Source of the DNA: Gelidibacter algens | Lineage (GTDB): Bacteria; Bacteroidota; Bacteroidia; Flavobacteriales; Flavobacteriaceae | Direction: 5' to 3' | Length of the DNA stretch: 64,000 bases | Assembly: GCF_001678675.1 (NCBI RefSeq) | Contig: NZ_LZRN01000002.1 | Coordinates: 1-64,000, forward strand | Shown here: positions 18,202 to 27,493 of the stretch, one piece after another | Layout: each line of letters starts with the position of its first letter | Position numbering within the stretch: the first letter of the stretch is position 1 | The notes under the pieces: generated by a model | Database searches by the model: none | Seen by the model: the letters and a program-made list of their open reading frames with translations, nothing else | Told to the model about the DNA's origin: nothing | Position numbers and translations under genes: made by a program

Positions 18202-18237
18202 TTCCTTGCTAGAAGTGTATACGCTTCAAGCAAGGAA
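18202..18237 (+). terminator. Terminator after the orphan T9SS gene
   Basis: Nine-bp perfect stem TTCCTTGCT (18202-18210) with AGCAAGGAA (18229-18237), plus an inner GAAG/CTTC pairing, followed by AAATTTT. It lies 27 bases after the stop codon and separates this gene from susC. Confidence 0.75.
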
Positions 18238-18348
18238 AATTTTAGAATTCCGAAACCACAAAATGACTAATAATAAATTAAAGACACAATTAATATTTAA
18301 ATTGAATCAATAAAATTTGGTAATTTATTTAATTATCATTTAATTCGT

Positions 18349-18404
18349 GTGTACGTTAACGCAAAAGAGATTAGTGTATTTTACTCAAATAAGTGTACGT
18401 AAAC
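18349..18404. promoter_or_regulatory. Operator pair for LacI-type regulator (sites 3a, 3b)
   Basis: A perfect GTGTACGTTAAC at 18349-18360 and a one-mismatch copy GTGTACGTAAAC at 18393-18404, 44 bases apart, the second ending 50 bases before the susC start codon. This ties the SusC/SusD transporter to the same regulator as operator pairs 1 and 2. Confidence 0.8.
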
Positions 18405-18454
18405 ATAAATAATTCAATAAAAATTTTATACTTAACTTTCAAATTAAATTGAAT

Positions 18455-21400
18455 ATGAAAAACACTTTTAGAATTTTTTTTCTTCTTGTTTTGGTTCTTG
18501 TTTCTCAGCAAATGGTTGGGCAGAACTTAAATAGAAGTGGAATAGTAACGGACAATCAAAATATAGCTTTGCCTGGAGTAAATGTTATAGAAAAGGGAAC
18601 TGCTAATGGTGTTTCTACCGATTTTGATGGAAAATACTCAATTAATGTCTCAAATCCTTCGGCAGTTTTAGTGTTTAGCTCTGTTGGATTCTTAACACAA
18701 GAAATTAGGGCAGGACAGTCATCAACAATTAATGTTTCAATGGAAGAAGATGCTGCAAAACTTGATGAGGTTGTTGTTATAGGATATGGTACTCAAAAGA
18801 AAAAGGATTTGACAGGTGCTGTTGCTTCTGCTGATTTAAAGCAGTTTGAAGATTCTCCAAATACTAGTATAATACAATCGCTTCAGGGGTCACTTCCAGG
18901 GATTACTATTGGTCAGACCACAACTGCAGGTTCAGATCCTTCAATTTTAGTGCGTGGAAGAAGTACTCTAGGAGGAAATACGGGGGTTTTGATTATTTTG
19001 GATGGTGCTGTTTATCGTGGTGCATTTACCGACTTAAATCCAGCAGATATTGAGTCAGTGGATGTTTTGAAAGATCCTAGTAGTAAAGCTATTTACGGTG
19101 CTCAGGCCGCAAATGGAATTATCATGGTGACTTCTAAAAAAGGGAAAAAAAATCAGAAAACGGAGGTAAGTTATTCTACTTATTATTCCATGCAATCCCC
19201 TATTAAAGACAGAAAAACATTAAATAGAGCTGAATTCATAGAGTCCTCTAGGCTTAATCAATATACCAGAGGTTTTCTTGCCCCTGATTTTACCATACCT
19301 AATCCAAATTATGATTATTTGCTTGATAGTGGGGTAGCCGTATCTGCCGATCTTCAAAATTCAATTTCAAACGGGACCGATTTTGATTGGTTTGAGGCAG
19401 GTCAGAATAGTAGTCCTTATATCGTTGATCATCAATTTAGTGTTAAGGGGGGGGGTGAAAACACTTCATACTTTTTATCAGCAGGTTATACGGATCAACT
19501 TGGGTGGATAATTGGAGATAATTACAATCGTAAATCAGTACGTATTAATATAGATACTCAAGTTAATGATTGGTTAAAAGTGGGTATTAATACCTTTGGA
19601 GCTTTTTCTGACCGCTCAGGAGAATCACCTAACTTACAAACCTTTGTTTTAATGAGTCCTTTATATACGCCTACAAATGAGGACGGAACTTTTGTGATCA
19701 ATCCAAGCGGAAGTTCTTTAACAAGTCCTTTTTTGTCTATACAGTCAGAAGATTTAAACAAACAAAATAATATTGGTGCTCAAGCTTATTTGTCTATTGA
19801 TATCCCTGGAATTCGAGGATTAAATTATAGGTTAAATTTTAATAACAACTATCGTTGGTTTCAAGGGTATAATTCGAACATTTATGGAGCTAATGGTCTA
19901 GGGTCGGCTTCAAAGACTAATTCTTTTACATATGATACTGCTATGGATCATATATTGAATTATGATATTCATTTGGATGATGATCAGTTGCATGGATTGA
20001 AAGCCACCTTAGTCTATGGGTATAACAAAATTGAAAATCAAACGACAAGAGCTTCTGCAACTCAATTTGAAAATCAGTCTTTAGGATTTAATAATTTAGG
20101 TGTTGGTCTTATCCCTGTAGTTTCTTCAGGTGGTTATGAGGAATCTTTTCTATCAACTACCGCCAGAGTTATTTATGATTATGATGGTAAATATTTGTTT
20201 AATGCAAGCATTCGTAGAGACGGCCATTCCGCATTTGCAGAAGGTAATAAGATAGGTTATTTTCCTGCCCTTTCCGCAGGTTGGGTACTTTCAGAGGAAG
20301 CATTTTTATCCAAATATTCTAAAATTAATTTAATTAAATTGAGGGGCAGTTACGGGTTGAATGGAAATACTTCTCCTCGTTACTCAGCACAAAATACTTA
20401 TGCGTCAAATCCTTCAAATCAATATGTTTTTGGAGATAATGCGCCAACAGTTAATAGCTTTGTTCTAAATAGATTAATTAGTCCAGATTTAACTTGGGAA
20501 AAAACAGAGGGTTACAATGTTGGTTTGGATTTTGGATTTTTTAGTAATCGTATTACTGGTAGTGCAGATTATTATTTATCAACTACTAGAGATTTATTAT
20601 TTGATAGAACTTTAAGTGCTACATCTGGTGTTAATTCTATAAGGGTTAATATTGGAGAATTGCAAAATACTGGAATAGAGTTTAATTTGAACTTTAATCC
20701 GGTGAGAACTAAAGATTGGAATTGGGATTTAGGTTTCAATTTTTCTACAAATGATAATAAAATCACTCATTTAACTGGTGAAGATTTAGACAATGATGGT
20801 GTAGAAGATGATTTAGTTCAAAATAATTATTTTATTGGAAAATCAATAGGTACGGTTTATACTTACGTACAAGATGGGATTTATCAATTGGATGATGTTA
20901 TCCCTACAGGTTATGAACCGGGTTCTTACAGATTTAAAGATCTTGATGATAACGGGGTTATAGATGAACAAGATAGGACTTTTATAGGGCAAAGAGAAGC
21001 CGATTATCAATTTGGTATTACCAATAATCTTACCTACAAAAATTTCTCTTTCAAATTCTTTATTAGTTCCATTCAAGGTGGTATTGGACCAAACGATCCT
21101 TGGGCAGGTGCAGGTGGTTTTTACGGTTTAACTACCTATGTAGGGAATAATCGTTTTAATGATATCGATTATTGGTCACCTAGTAATCCAAATGCTGAAT
21201 TTAATAGAGCAAATTCAAATCTTGGTGGGGTTGATTTTACACCGTTTAAAGACAGAAGTTTTGTTAGATTACAAGATATATCAATAGGTTATACATTAGA
21301 TAGAGATCTATTGGAAAAAATAAAATTAGTTGGTGTGAAATTTTATGTGAGCGGAAAAAACCTTGGAACTTGGACAAAATGGCAAGGTTGGGATCCAGAA

Positions 21401-21484
21401 ACTGTTTCAGGTTTGGGAATTAATACTTCTACAGGTTTGCCAGTTATGAAGAGTTATAACCTTGGCATTGATATTACTTTTTAA
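18455..21484 (+). CDS. susC: SusC-family TonB-dependent outer-membrane transporter
   Basis: Outer-membrane importer of oligosaccharides, working with the SusD lid protein encoded next. The ATG at 18455 is preferred over an in-frame TTG two codons upstream because it starts a normal signal peptide (MKNTFRIFFLL, ending MVGQ). A carboxypeptidase-like regulatory domain (about residues 25-105; VLVFSSVGF) is followed by a plug domain with the TonB-box-like region DEVVVIGYGTQKKKDLTGAV and the motif IYGAQAANGIIMVTSK. A 22-strand barrel follows to residue 1009, ending LGIDITF. Length is normal for SusC. The operator pair 18349-18404 lies directly upstream. The pair has no SusE/SusF genes after it; the T9SS protein at 16840 may provide extra surface binding. 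Confidence 0.93.
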   Translation: MKNTFRIFFLLVLVLVSQQMVGQNLNRSGIVTDNQNIALPGVNVIEKGTANGVSTDFDGKYSINVSNPSAVLVFSSVGFLTQEIRAGQSSTINVSMEEDAAKLDEVVVIGYGTQKKKDLTGAVASADLKQFEDSPNTSIIQSLQGSLPGITIGQTTTAGSDPSILVRGRSTLGGNTGVLIILDGAVYRGAFTDLNPADIESVDVLKDPSSKAIYGAQAANGIIMVTSKKGKKNQKTEVSYSTYYSMQSPIKDRKTLNRAEFIESSRLNQYTRGFLAPDFTIPNPNYDYLLDSGVAVSADLQNSISNGTDFDWFEAGQNSSPYIVDHQFSVKGGGENTSYFLSAGYTDQLGWIIGDNYNRKSVRINIDTQVNDWLKVGINTFGAFSDRSGESPNLQTFVLMSPLYTPTNEDGTFVINPSGSSLTSPFLSIQSEDLNKQNNIGAQAYLSIDIPGIRGLNYRLNFNNNYRWFQGYNSNIYGANGLGSASKTNSFTYDTAMDHILNYDIHLDDDQLHGLKATLVYGYNKIENQTTRASATQFENQSLGFNNLGVGLIPVVSSGGYEESFLSTTARVIYDYDGKYLFNASIRRDGHSAFAEGNKIGYFPALSAGWVLSEEAFLSKYSKINLIKLRGSYGLNGNTSPRYSAQNTYASNPSNQYVFGDNAPTVNSFVLNRLISPDLTWEKTEGYNVGLDFGFFSNRITGSADYYLSTTRDLLFDRTLSATSGVNSIRVNIGELQNTGIEFNLNFNPVRTKDWNWDLGFNFSTNDNKITHLTGEDLDNDGVEDDLVQNNYFIGKSIGTVYTYVQDGIYQLDDVIPTGYEPGSYRFKDLDDNGVIDEQDRTFIGQREADYQFGITNNLTYKNFSFKFFISSIQGGIGPNDPWAGAGGFYGLTTYVGNNRFNDIDYWSPSNPNAEFNRANSNLGGVDFTPFKDRSFVRLQDISIGYTLDRDLLEKIKLVGVKFYVSGKNLGTWTKWQGWDPETVSGLGINTSTGLPVMKSYNLGIDITF

Positions 21485-21505
21485 TAAATTCAAAATATAT
21501 TTAAA

Positions 21506-23241
21506 ATGAAAAAATCTAATTATAATAATTTTTTGTTGCATTGCTATCGTTGGTTGCTTTAGTTTCATGCAGCGAGGAGGAATTCTTAAATGAAGTTCCT
21601 GTTGATCTGTATACCGCTGAGAACGTGTATTCTAATCCTTCTGGAATAGAATCGGTATTAACCAATTTTTACGTTAGAGAACGTTTTATATACTATCAAG
21701 GTTTTGGCGATATTTCGTTCACTTTGCTTTATGGTACTGATGCTTTCTTTTCTTCTAGAGGGACTGGAACTACTGAAAAAATAGGTGCCTTACAAACTTC
21801 TTTATCACCTAGTACGTATCCATCAGAGTTCTTTTATCAAGAGAACTTTAAAATTGTAGCGGCGGCAAATCTATTAATTGATAATGTAAATAAATCTGCA
21901 TTATCCCCAGAGCAAAAAACAGCGGTGATTGCGGAGTCTAAGTTCTTTAGAGCGAAAGCCTATCGAGATATGGTTTATTTATATGGAGGAGTTCCATTAG
22001 TAATAGAATTTTCTGCTGAGCCAGTATATGATCGAGTTCGTGCTACTAGAACAGAAATTCTGAATCAAATGGAAATAGACTTTAGAGATGCTGCGGATGG
22101 GATGCCTTCAATCGATAAAGTAAAAGACGGTAGGGTTTCTAACATAGTTGCCAGTTTTTATTTAGGTGAAACTTTGATGTCATTAGGGCGACCGGCAGAC
22201 GCTGTTACCGAAATTTCTAAAGTAATAAATGATCCCAATGTTGGATTGATGAAAGGCCGTTTCGGTGCTCGTGCTACTGCTTCTGGTAAAGATGTATTTT
22301 GGGATCTTTGGCAAAGAGGGAACCAAAATAGGGCTTCTGGAAATAGAGAAGCGTTATGGGTGTGCCAGTTTGAGACTGATGTTCCAGGTGGAGCTATAGT
22401 ATCAACTAATAAAATTGCGAATTTATTAGAGCGCCATCATGTACCTGCCGTTTGGACGCTTCAAGATCCTGATGGTAAGCCTGGTTTCTTAGGAAAACGT
22501 TCTAATGATAATGTTGGAGGAAATGGGGTTTCTTTCTTGCAACCTACAGCGTATACTTCAAATTCATCTGATATGCCGGGTGGTGGAATATGGCCTGCAA
22601 ATTACCTTGGCGATATGCGTTGTAACGACAACAATTTCATAAAAGACTATGTCTATGATAATCCAGCTTCTGCTTTTTTTGGAAAAAAAGGATCACAATT
22701 CAGAGCGAAAAATACAGGAACAGGTATTGGTACTCCACTTGAAGTAGCAAACGCTGGTGGTTGGAGATTTTATCCTTGGTTTGTGAAGGCAACTACTCCT
22801 GGAGATCATCCAGTAGGGTTAATTGATCCAGCAAATCCTTTGCTTCTATCTAATGCCGCTGGGTCTACTTATCATGATATGTATTACTTGCGTTTACCAG
22901 AAGCCTATTTATTGAGAGCTGAGGCTTATTTAGCTGCAGGAAATACTGCTTTGGCAGCTGCTGACATTAATGAAGTTCGTTCTAGAGCTGGTGCCACTGA
23001 TGTTGCTCCTGGAGATGTTAATATAGATTATATTCTTGATGAGCGAACAAGAGAAATTAATCTTGAAGAGCAACGTCATATTACTTTGCGCCGTGTAGGT
23101 AAATATGGAGAGCGTGTTGTTAAGTATAATTGGCTTACTGGCCCTACTTATGAACCTAAATATGATTTGTTTCCAATCCCTCAAAGAGAAATTGAAGCAA
23201 ATAATGGGGCTGTATTGGAACAAAACCCAGGGTATAATTAA
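21506..23241 (+). CDS. susD: SusD/RagB-family surface lipoprotein (frameshift in signal peptide)
   Basis: Surface glycan-binding partner of SusC. The body shows the usual SusD features: EEEFLNEVP after the lipobox, AESKFFRAKAYRDMVYLYGGVPL, and the C-terminal RLPEAYLLRAEAYLAAG and NPGYN. The lipobox LVSC is in the long frame, which has no ATG before 21541. The expected ATG is at 21506 (MKKSNYNNF), out of frame by one base. Adding one T to the six-T run 21529-21534 restores a perfect lipoprotein signal (NNFFVALLSLVALVSC). The break is therefore a one-base homopolymer deletion, probably a sequencing error since SusD without a signal would be useless. The gene starts 21 bases after susC and is followed by a terminator-like hairpin. 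Confidence 0.9.
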
Positions 23242-23286
23242 AATATTAATAAGTTGAGTTAGTTTGAATTTTGCAGCTATTGCTGT

Positions 23287-23316
23287 AAATGCCCTAGATT
23301 TACTTTTAGGGCATTT
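23287..23316 (+). terminator. Terminator after susD
   Basis: Perfect 10-bp stem AAATGCCCTA (23287-23296) with TAGGGCATTT (23307-23316), loop of 10 bases, then GTTTATC. It separates the transporter pair from the uronate catabolism run, either as a full stop or as a partial one that lowers downstream expression. Confidence 0.75.
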
Positions 23317-23461
23317 GTTTATCGTCAATTCACTTATATAGCAATTATAACTTCAACAAATTGTTATTAAATCTAAGAAAAACCATAGTGTTCAGAATTC
23401 ATTTTTCAATGTTTATTTTAAAATAAACATCAATTATTTAATAGTAAAAACTTAAAGAAGT

Positions 23462-25129
23462 ATGTCAACCCTTCAAACTCTAGATTATGTTTCAATCGGT
23501 ATTTATCTTCTGCTCATGGCTGGGGTTGGTATATTTTTCTCATGGTTTATAAAAGATATTAAAAGCTATTTCACCGGTGGTAATACCATCCCTTGGGGTA
23601 TTTCGGCGATTAGCAATTTTATGGGGTCATTAAGTACTTTTGTGTTTGTTGCTTATGCAGGGATTGCTTATAAAGATGGCTTAATAGGTGTGGTCGTTCT
23701 GTGGTGCACCATAATACCCTTTATTTTTGCAGCACTATTTATTGGAAAGCGCTGGGTACGCTCAAGAATTATGACCCCCATCGAATATTTAGAAATACGG
23801 TTCAATAGCAATATTAAGCAGTTATTTGGTTGGATGGGCCTTGGTATGAGGTTTCTAGATAACATGGTGAGACAGTATGCTATGGGTATTTTTTTGGTTA
23901 CAGCAACAGATCTAAGTTTTTTTGAAGCTATTATATGGTCTGGAGTTATAACCACACTTTTCACAGTTATTGGTGGTGTATGGGCAGTTGTAGTTATGGA
24001 CACTTTGCAGTTTATTATTTTAATTTTTGTATCAGTGTTATTAGTGCCACTTTCTCTGGAGGCTACAGGAGGGTTAAGTGCATTAATGACCAAACTTCCA
24101 GAACATTTTCAATGGTTTTCGGGAGCAAAAAGTCAACCTCTGTGGTTAATGGTTTATTATTTAATGATACTTTTTAAGTATAATGGTAACTGGGTTTTTA
24201 TACAGCGCTTTTATAGTGTTAAGGATGAGAAGGCGGCTAAGAAGCTTGGATATTGTACCGCCTTACTTTTATTTGTTTTCCCAATTATCTTTTTACTTCC
24301 AGCTATTGCCGCTGCGGATATACTTCCAAATTTAGCTAATCCTGAGCAAGCTTATGTAGCTGTAGCTGTTAAACTATTGCCTGCTGGTTTATTGGGCTTA
24401 ATGATTGCCGCTATGTTTTCTGCAACAATGTCTTCTTTAAATTCAGAGTTTAATGTGATGTCAGCTGTTCTTACAAATGACATTTATAAGAAATTAATAA
24501 ACCCTAATGCATCCGATAAAAAACTGATTTTTGTTGCAAGGTTAAACATTATTTTAGTTGGGATTGTGGTTGTTATAGGCTCATTATATATGGGGAGATT
24601 AGGCGGTGCTTTTGAAGCCAATAAAATATTAACAGGGCTCTTTGCCATCCCTTTAGCCATTCCATTAGTTTTAGGGTTAATGTTTAAAAAGACTAATTCT
24701 GTAGGAGTTTTCTTTACTGTAGTTGTCGGTATTTTAACAGGTCTTATTTTTATTTCTTCTACTAGTGTATCATGGGAAATGGGCACATTAATTCAAATTG
24801 TTAGTTGTATCTCTTCATTCTTTTTGGCAAGTTATATTTTCAGATCAAAAGATGAGTACAAAAAACGAGTTGACACTTTCTTTACTAAAATAAATACACC
24901 GCTTCAAAAAAGTGAGATTAGTGATGGTGATCCAAAATTCAAATTAGCACTTTCAAATTTGTTCGCCATTGTTATAGCAGCGTCTGGAATTTTATTTTGT
25001 GCTATGAGTATCCCAACATTGTCCCAAAGTAGTGGGAAAATATCTTTTTACTTAGGAAGTGCATGTGTTGTTTTATCCATAATTATTAAGCTGGTTTTTA
25101 CTGGAACTCTAAAATTTAAAAAGAACTAA
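23462..25129 (+). CDS. SSS-family sodium/solute symporter (likely hexuronate uptake)
   Basis: Inner-membrane sodium-coupled sugar transporter with about 13-14 hydrophobic helices. The early segment KSYFTGGNTIPWGISAIS and the mid-protein MFSATMSSLNSEFNVMS are typical of the sodium:solute symporter family. It is the first gene of the catabolic run and ends 3 bases before uxaC, so the two are probably translationally coupled. That position suggests uptake of glucuronate or small acidic oligosaccharides from the periplasm. It differs clearly from the second SSS transporter of the galactose operon. The family is certain; the substrate is inferred from the neighbours. Confidence 0.85.
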   Translation: MSTLQTLDYVSIGIYLLLMAGVGIFFSWFIKDIKSYFTGGNTIPWGISAISNFMGSLSTFVFVAYAGIAYKDGLIGVVVLWCTIIPFIFAALFIGKRWVRSRIMTPIEYLEIRFNSNIKQLFGWMGLGMRFLDNMVRQYAMGIFLVTATDLSFFEAIIWSGVITTLFTVIGGVWAVVVMDTLQFIILIFVSVLLVPLSLEATGGLSALMTKLPEHFQWFSGAKSQPLWLMVYYLMILFKYNGNWVFIQRFYSVKDEKAAKKLGYCTALLLFVFPIIFLLPAIAAADILPNLANPEQAYVAVAVKLLPAGLLGLMIAAMFSATMSSLNSEFNVMSAVLTNDIYKKLINPNASDKKLIFVARLNIILVGIVVVIGSLYMGRLGGAFEANKILTGLFAIPLAIPLVLGLMFKKTNSVGVFFTVVVGILTGLIFISSTSVSWEMGTLIQIVSCISSFFLASYIFRSKDEYKKRVDTFFTKINTPLQKSEISDGDPKFKLALSNLFAIVIAASGILFCAMSIPTLSQSSGKISFYLGSACVVLSIIIKLVFTGTLKFKKN

Positions 25130-25132
25130 GAA

Positions 25133-26548
25133 ATGAATTTAAATAAAAATTTTATACATGATAATTTTCTTTTGGATAATGGGATGTCTCAATCATTATT
25201 TCATGAGGTAGCTAAAAAACTTCCAGTTGTAGATTTTCATAATCATATCAATCCACAACATTTAGCATCGGATAAAATGTATAACAATATTGCTGAACTC
25301 TGGGTTAATGAAGATCCATATAAACATCGTGCCATGAGAATTAATGGTCTGTTTGAAAACACCATTACGGGTAAAGAAACTAGTGATAAGGATAAGTTTA
25401 ATGCTTGGGCACAAACATTACCAAAAACTATGGGAAACCCATTATTCCATTGGTCGTGTATAGAACTAAAACGAGTTTTTGAAATTGATGAATTGTTGAC
25501 ACCATTAAGCGCTGAACGTATTTGGAATACCTGTAACATTAAACTTAAAGATAAATCATTTTCAGCCAACCATATTATGAAACGCTGGAATGTAGATGCT
25601 ATTTGTACATCTGATAGTTTTTTTGATGATTTATCGGTGCATAAACAAGCCTCCTTAAAAAGCGGATTTATAGTTTTACCCTCTTTAAGAGCAGATGAGG
25701 CCCTCGATATAGATAATTGGAAATCTTCGAAGTTTTTAGTTCAATTATCGCAATCAAATAAAAAGGAAATTAATACACTTGAAGACTTAAAATCTGCCTT
25801 ACATGATAGATTAGAGTATTTTGATAAGCATGGCTGTAAATTATCTGACCATGCCTTAAATTCAGGGTTTACTTTCCAAGAATGTCCAGATGAAAAAGCA
25901 GCTTCAATATTTAAAAATATAATTGCCAATAAATCAATTACAGCTACTGAAACTGTTCAATTTCAATCTCATTTATTAGGCTTTTTAGGGAAGAGCTATA
26001 GCAATTTTGGTTGGACAATGCAATTGCACATTGGTGCACATAGAGAAACCAGTTGTCGTTTACGACGTTTAGCGGGACCCGCAGGAGGCTTTGCAACTAT
26101 TGGTAAAACAGCAAACATTAAAAGTCTCTGTAGTTTTTTGAATACGCTTGAAAAAAGTTCACTACTGCCCAATGTGATTATTTTCACTTTAAATCCCTCT
26201 GATAATGAGGCGCTAGCGACCTTGACAGGCTCATTTGCGGAAGATGGTATACCAGGAAAAGTACAATTTGGACCTGCGTGGTGGTACAATGATCATTTAA
26301 CAGGCATACAAGATCAATTAATGGCTGTTTCCAATTATAGCTTATTGAGCAGGTTTGTTGGTATGACAACAGATTCTAGAAGTATAATGTCTTTCTCAAG
26401 GCATGAATATTTTAGAAGAATCCTCTGTAATCTGATAGGTAACTGGGTAGAAAAGGGGCTGATACCAATGAATGAGGAAATTTTACATGAATTAATAACC
26501 GATATATCTTATACAAACAGCAAAAAAATAATTTTAAATGAAAAATAG
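25133..26548 (+). CDS. uxaC: Uronate isomerase (glucuronate isomerase)
   Basis: Cytoplasmic amidohydrolase-superfamily enzyme that converts D-glucuronate to D-fructuronate. The metal-binding motif VVDFHNHINP stands near residue 35, and family marks include GWTMQLHIGAHR and FGPAWWYNDHL. The 471-residue length is normal. The stop codon overlaps the start of the oxidoreductase gene by 11 bases, showing tight coupling. UxaC also acts on galacturonate, but the partners here belong to the mannonate branch, so glucuronate is the likely substrate. Confidence 0.92.
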   Translation: MNLNKNFIHDNFLLDNGMSQSLFHEVAKKLPVVDFHNHINPQHLASDKMYNNIAELWVNEDPYKHRAMRINGLFENTITGKETSDKDKFNAWAQTLPKTMGNPLFHWSCIELKRVFEIDELLTPLSAERIWNTCNIKLKDKSFSANHIMKRWNVDAICTSDSFFDDLSVHKQASLKSGFIVLPSLRADEALDIDNWKSSKFLVQLSQSNKKEINTLEDLKSALHDRLEYFDKHGCKLSDHALNSGFTFQECPDEKAASIFKNIIANKSITATETVQFQSHLLGFLGKSYSNFGWTMQLHIGAHRETSCRLRRLAGPAGGFATIGKTANIKSLCSFLNTLEKSSLLPNVIIFTLNPSDNEALATLTGSFAEDGIPGKVQFGPAWWYNDHLTGIQDQLMAVSNYSLLSRFVGMTTDSRSIMSFSRHEYFRRILCNLIGNWVEKGLIPMNEEILHELITDISYTNSKKIILNEK

Positions 26549-27380
26549 CACAGTACAAAAAATAGCAGTAGTTACAGGGGCAGGAGGAACATTATGCTCT
26601 GAGATGGCCAAAGATCTTGCTAAGCAAGGCTATAAAGTTGCTTTATTAGGCAGGAGTTTAGATAAGCTTAAAATTGTTGAAGAAGAAATTAAATCTATGG
26701 GACAAGTAGCTATATCTGTTAGCACAGATGTATCTGATGAAGCTTCGGTAATAAATGCTCATGCTATTATTTTAAAAGAACTTGGAAGTTGTACTGTATT
26801 AATTAATGGTGCAGGTGGTAACCAGATGGAAGCCTTAACTAACATTACAGAATTTGATGATAGAGAATTAGATGGAGATGAAGCCATAAAGGGATTCTTT
26901 AATTTAAACATGGATGTTTTTAAAAGTGTTATCAATGTAAACACCATGGGGACAGTAATTCCTTCTTTTGTTTTTGGTAAGGATATGGCAAAACAAAAGC
27001 ATGGGAGTATCATTAATATCGCTTCTATGAATAGTTTTAGACCACTTTCAAAAGTTGGTGCTTACGGAATGGCCAAAGCAGGCATAGCAAATTTCACTCA
27101 ATGGCTTGCTGCGTATTTAGCACCAGCAGGGGTACGCGTAAACGCTATTGCTCCTGGTTTTTTCTTGAATGACAGAAGCATAAAAATAATGTTTGATGAA
27201 AATGGAAATAAAACGGATCGTGCTATTAATGTACTTGGGCATACACCTATGAATCGTTTTGGGGAAGCTAAAGAACTTATTGGATGTATGAACTGGCTCA
27301 TTGATGAAAATACAGCAGGTTTCGTAACAGGAATAGTAGTTCCAATAGATGGCGGTTTTTTAGCAAGTTCTGGAGTTTAA
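26538..27380 (+). CDS. SDR-family D-mannonate oxidoreductase
   Basis: Predicted NAD(P)-dependent reduction of D-fructuronate to D-mannonate, the second step of glucuronate breakdown. It is a short-chain dehydrogenase: the Rossmann motif appears as VTGAGGTLCSE at the N-terminus, the NAG-like motif as INGAGGN, and the catalytic Ser-Tyr-Lys set as IASMNSF and YGMAKAG. The 280-residue length fits the SDR form rather than the longer UxuB polyol-dehydrogenase form. The gene overlaps uxaC by 11 bases and lies in the same run as uxuA, which supports the role. Enzymes of this type are often annotated as mannonate oxidoreductase; the substrate is inferred from context. Confidence 0.82.
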   Translation: MKNSTVQKIAVVTGAGGTLCSEMAKDLAKQGYKVALLGRSLDKLKIVEEEIKSMGQVAISVSTDVSDEASVINAHAIILKELGSCTVLINGAGGNQMEALTNITEFDDRELDGDEAIKGFFNLNMDVFKSVINVNTMGTVIPSFVFGKDMAKQKHGSIINIASMNSFRPLSKVGAYGMAKAGIANFTQWLAAYLAPAGVRVNAIAPGFFLNDRSIKIMFDENGNKTDRAINVLGHTPMNRFGEAKELIGCMNWLIDENTAGFVTGIVVPIDGGFLASSGV

Positions 27381-27493
27381 TATGAATATCAGATCATGAA
27401 ACAGAAACTTTTAATGCTATAGTTATATTTTCTATCATAGAATTATTGGGCATTAGCATTCTGGTAATGTATTCTAATTTATTACAAAAAATT

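Noticed and set aside
22930-23328. 132-residue minus-strand frame over the end of susD
   Set aside because: Overlaps a well-supported susD C-terminus and a terminator; no family features.
23668-24093. 141-residue minus-strand frame inside the SSS transporter
   Set aside because: Shadow of a hydrophobic coding region on the other strand; the transporter frame is clearly real.
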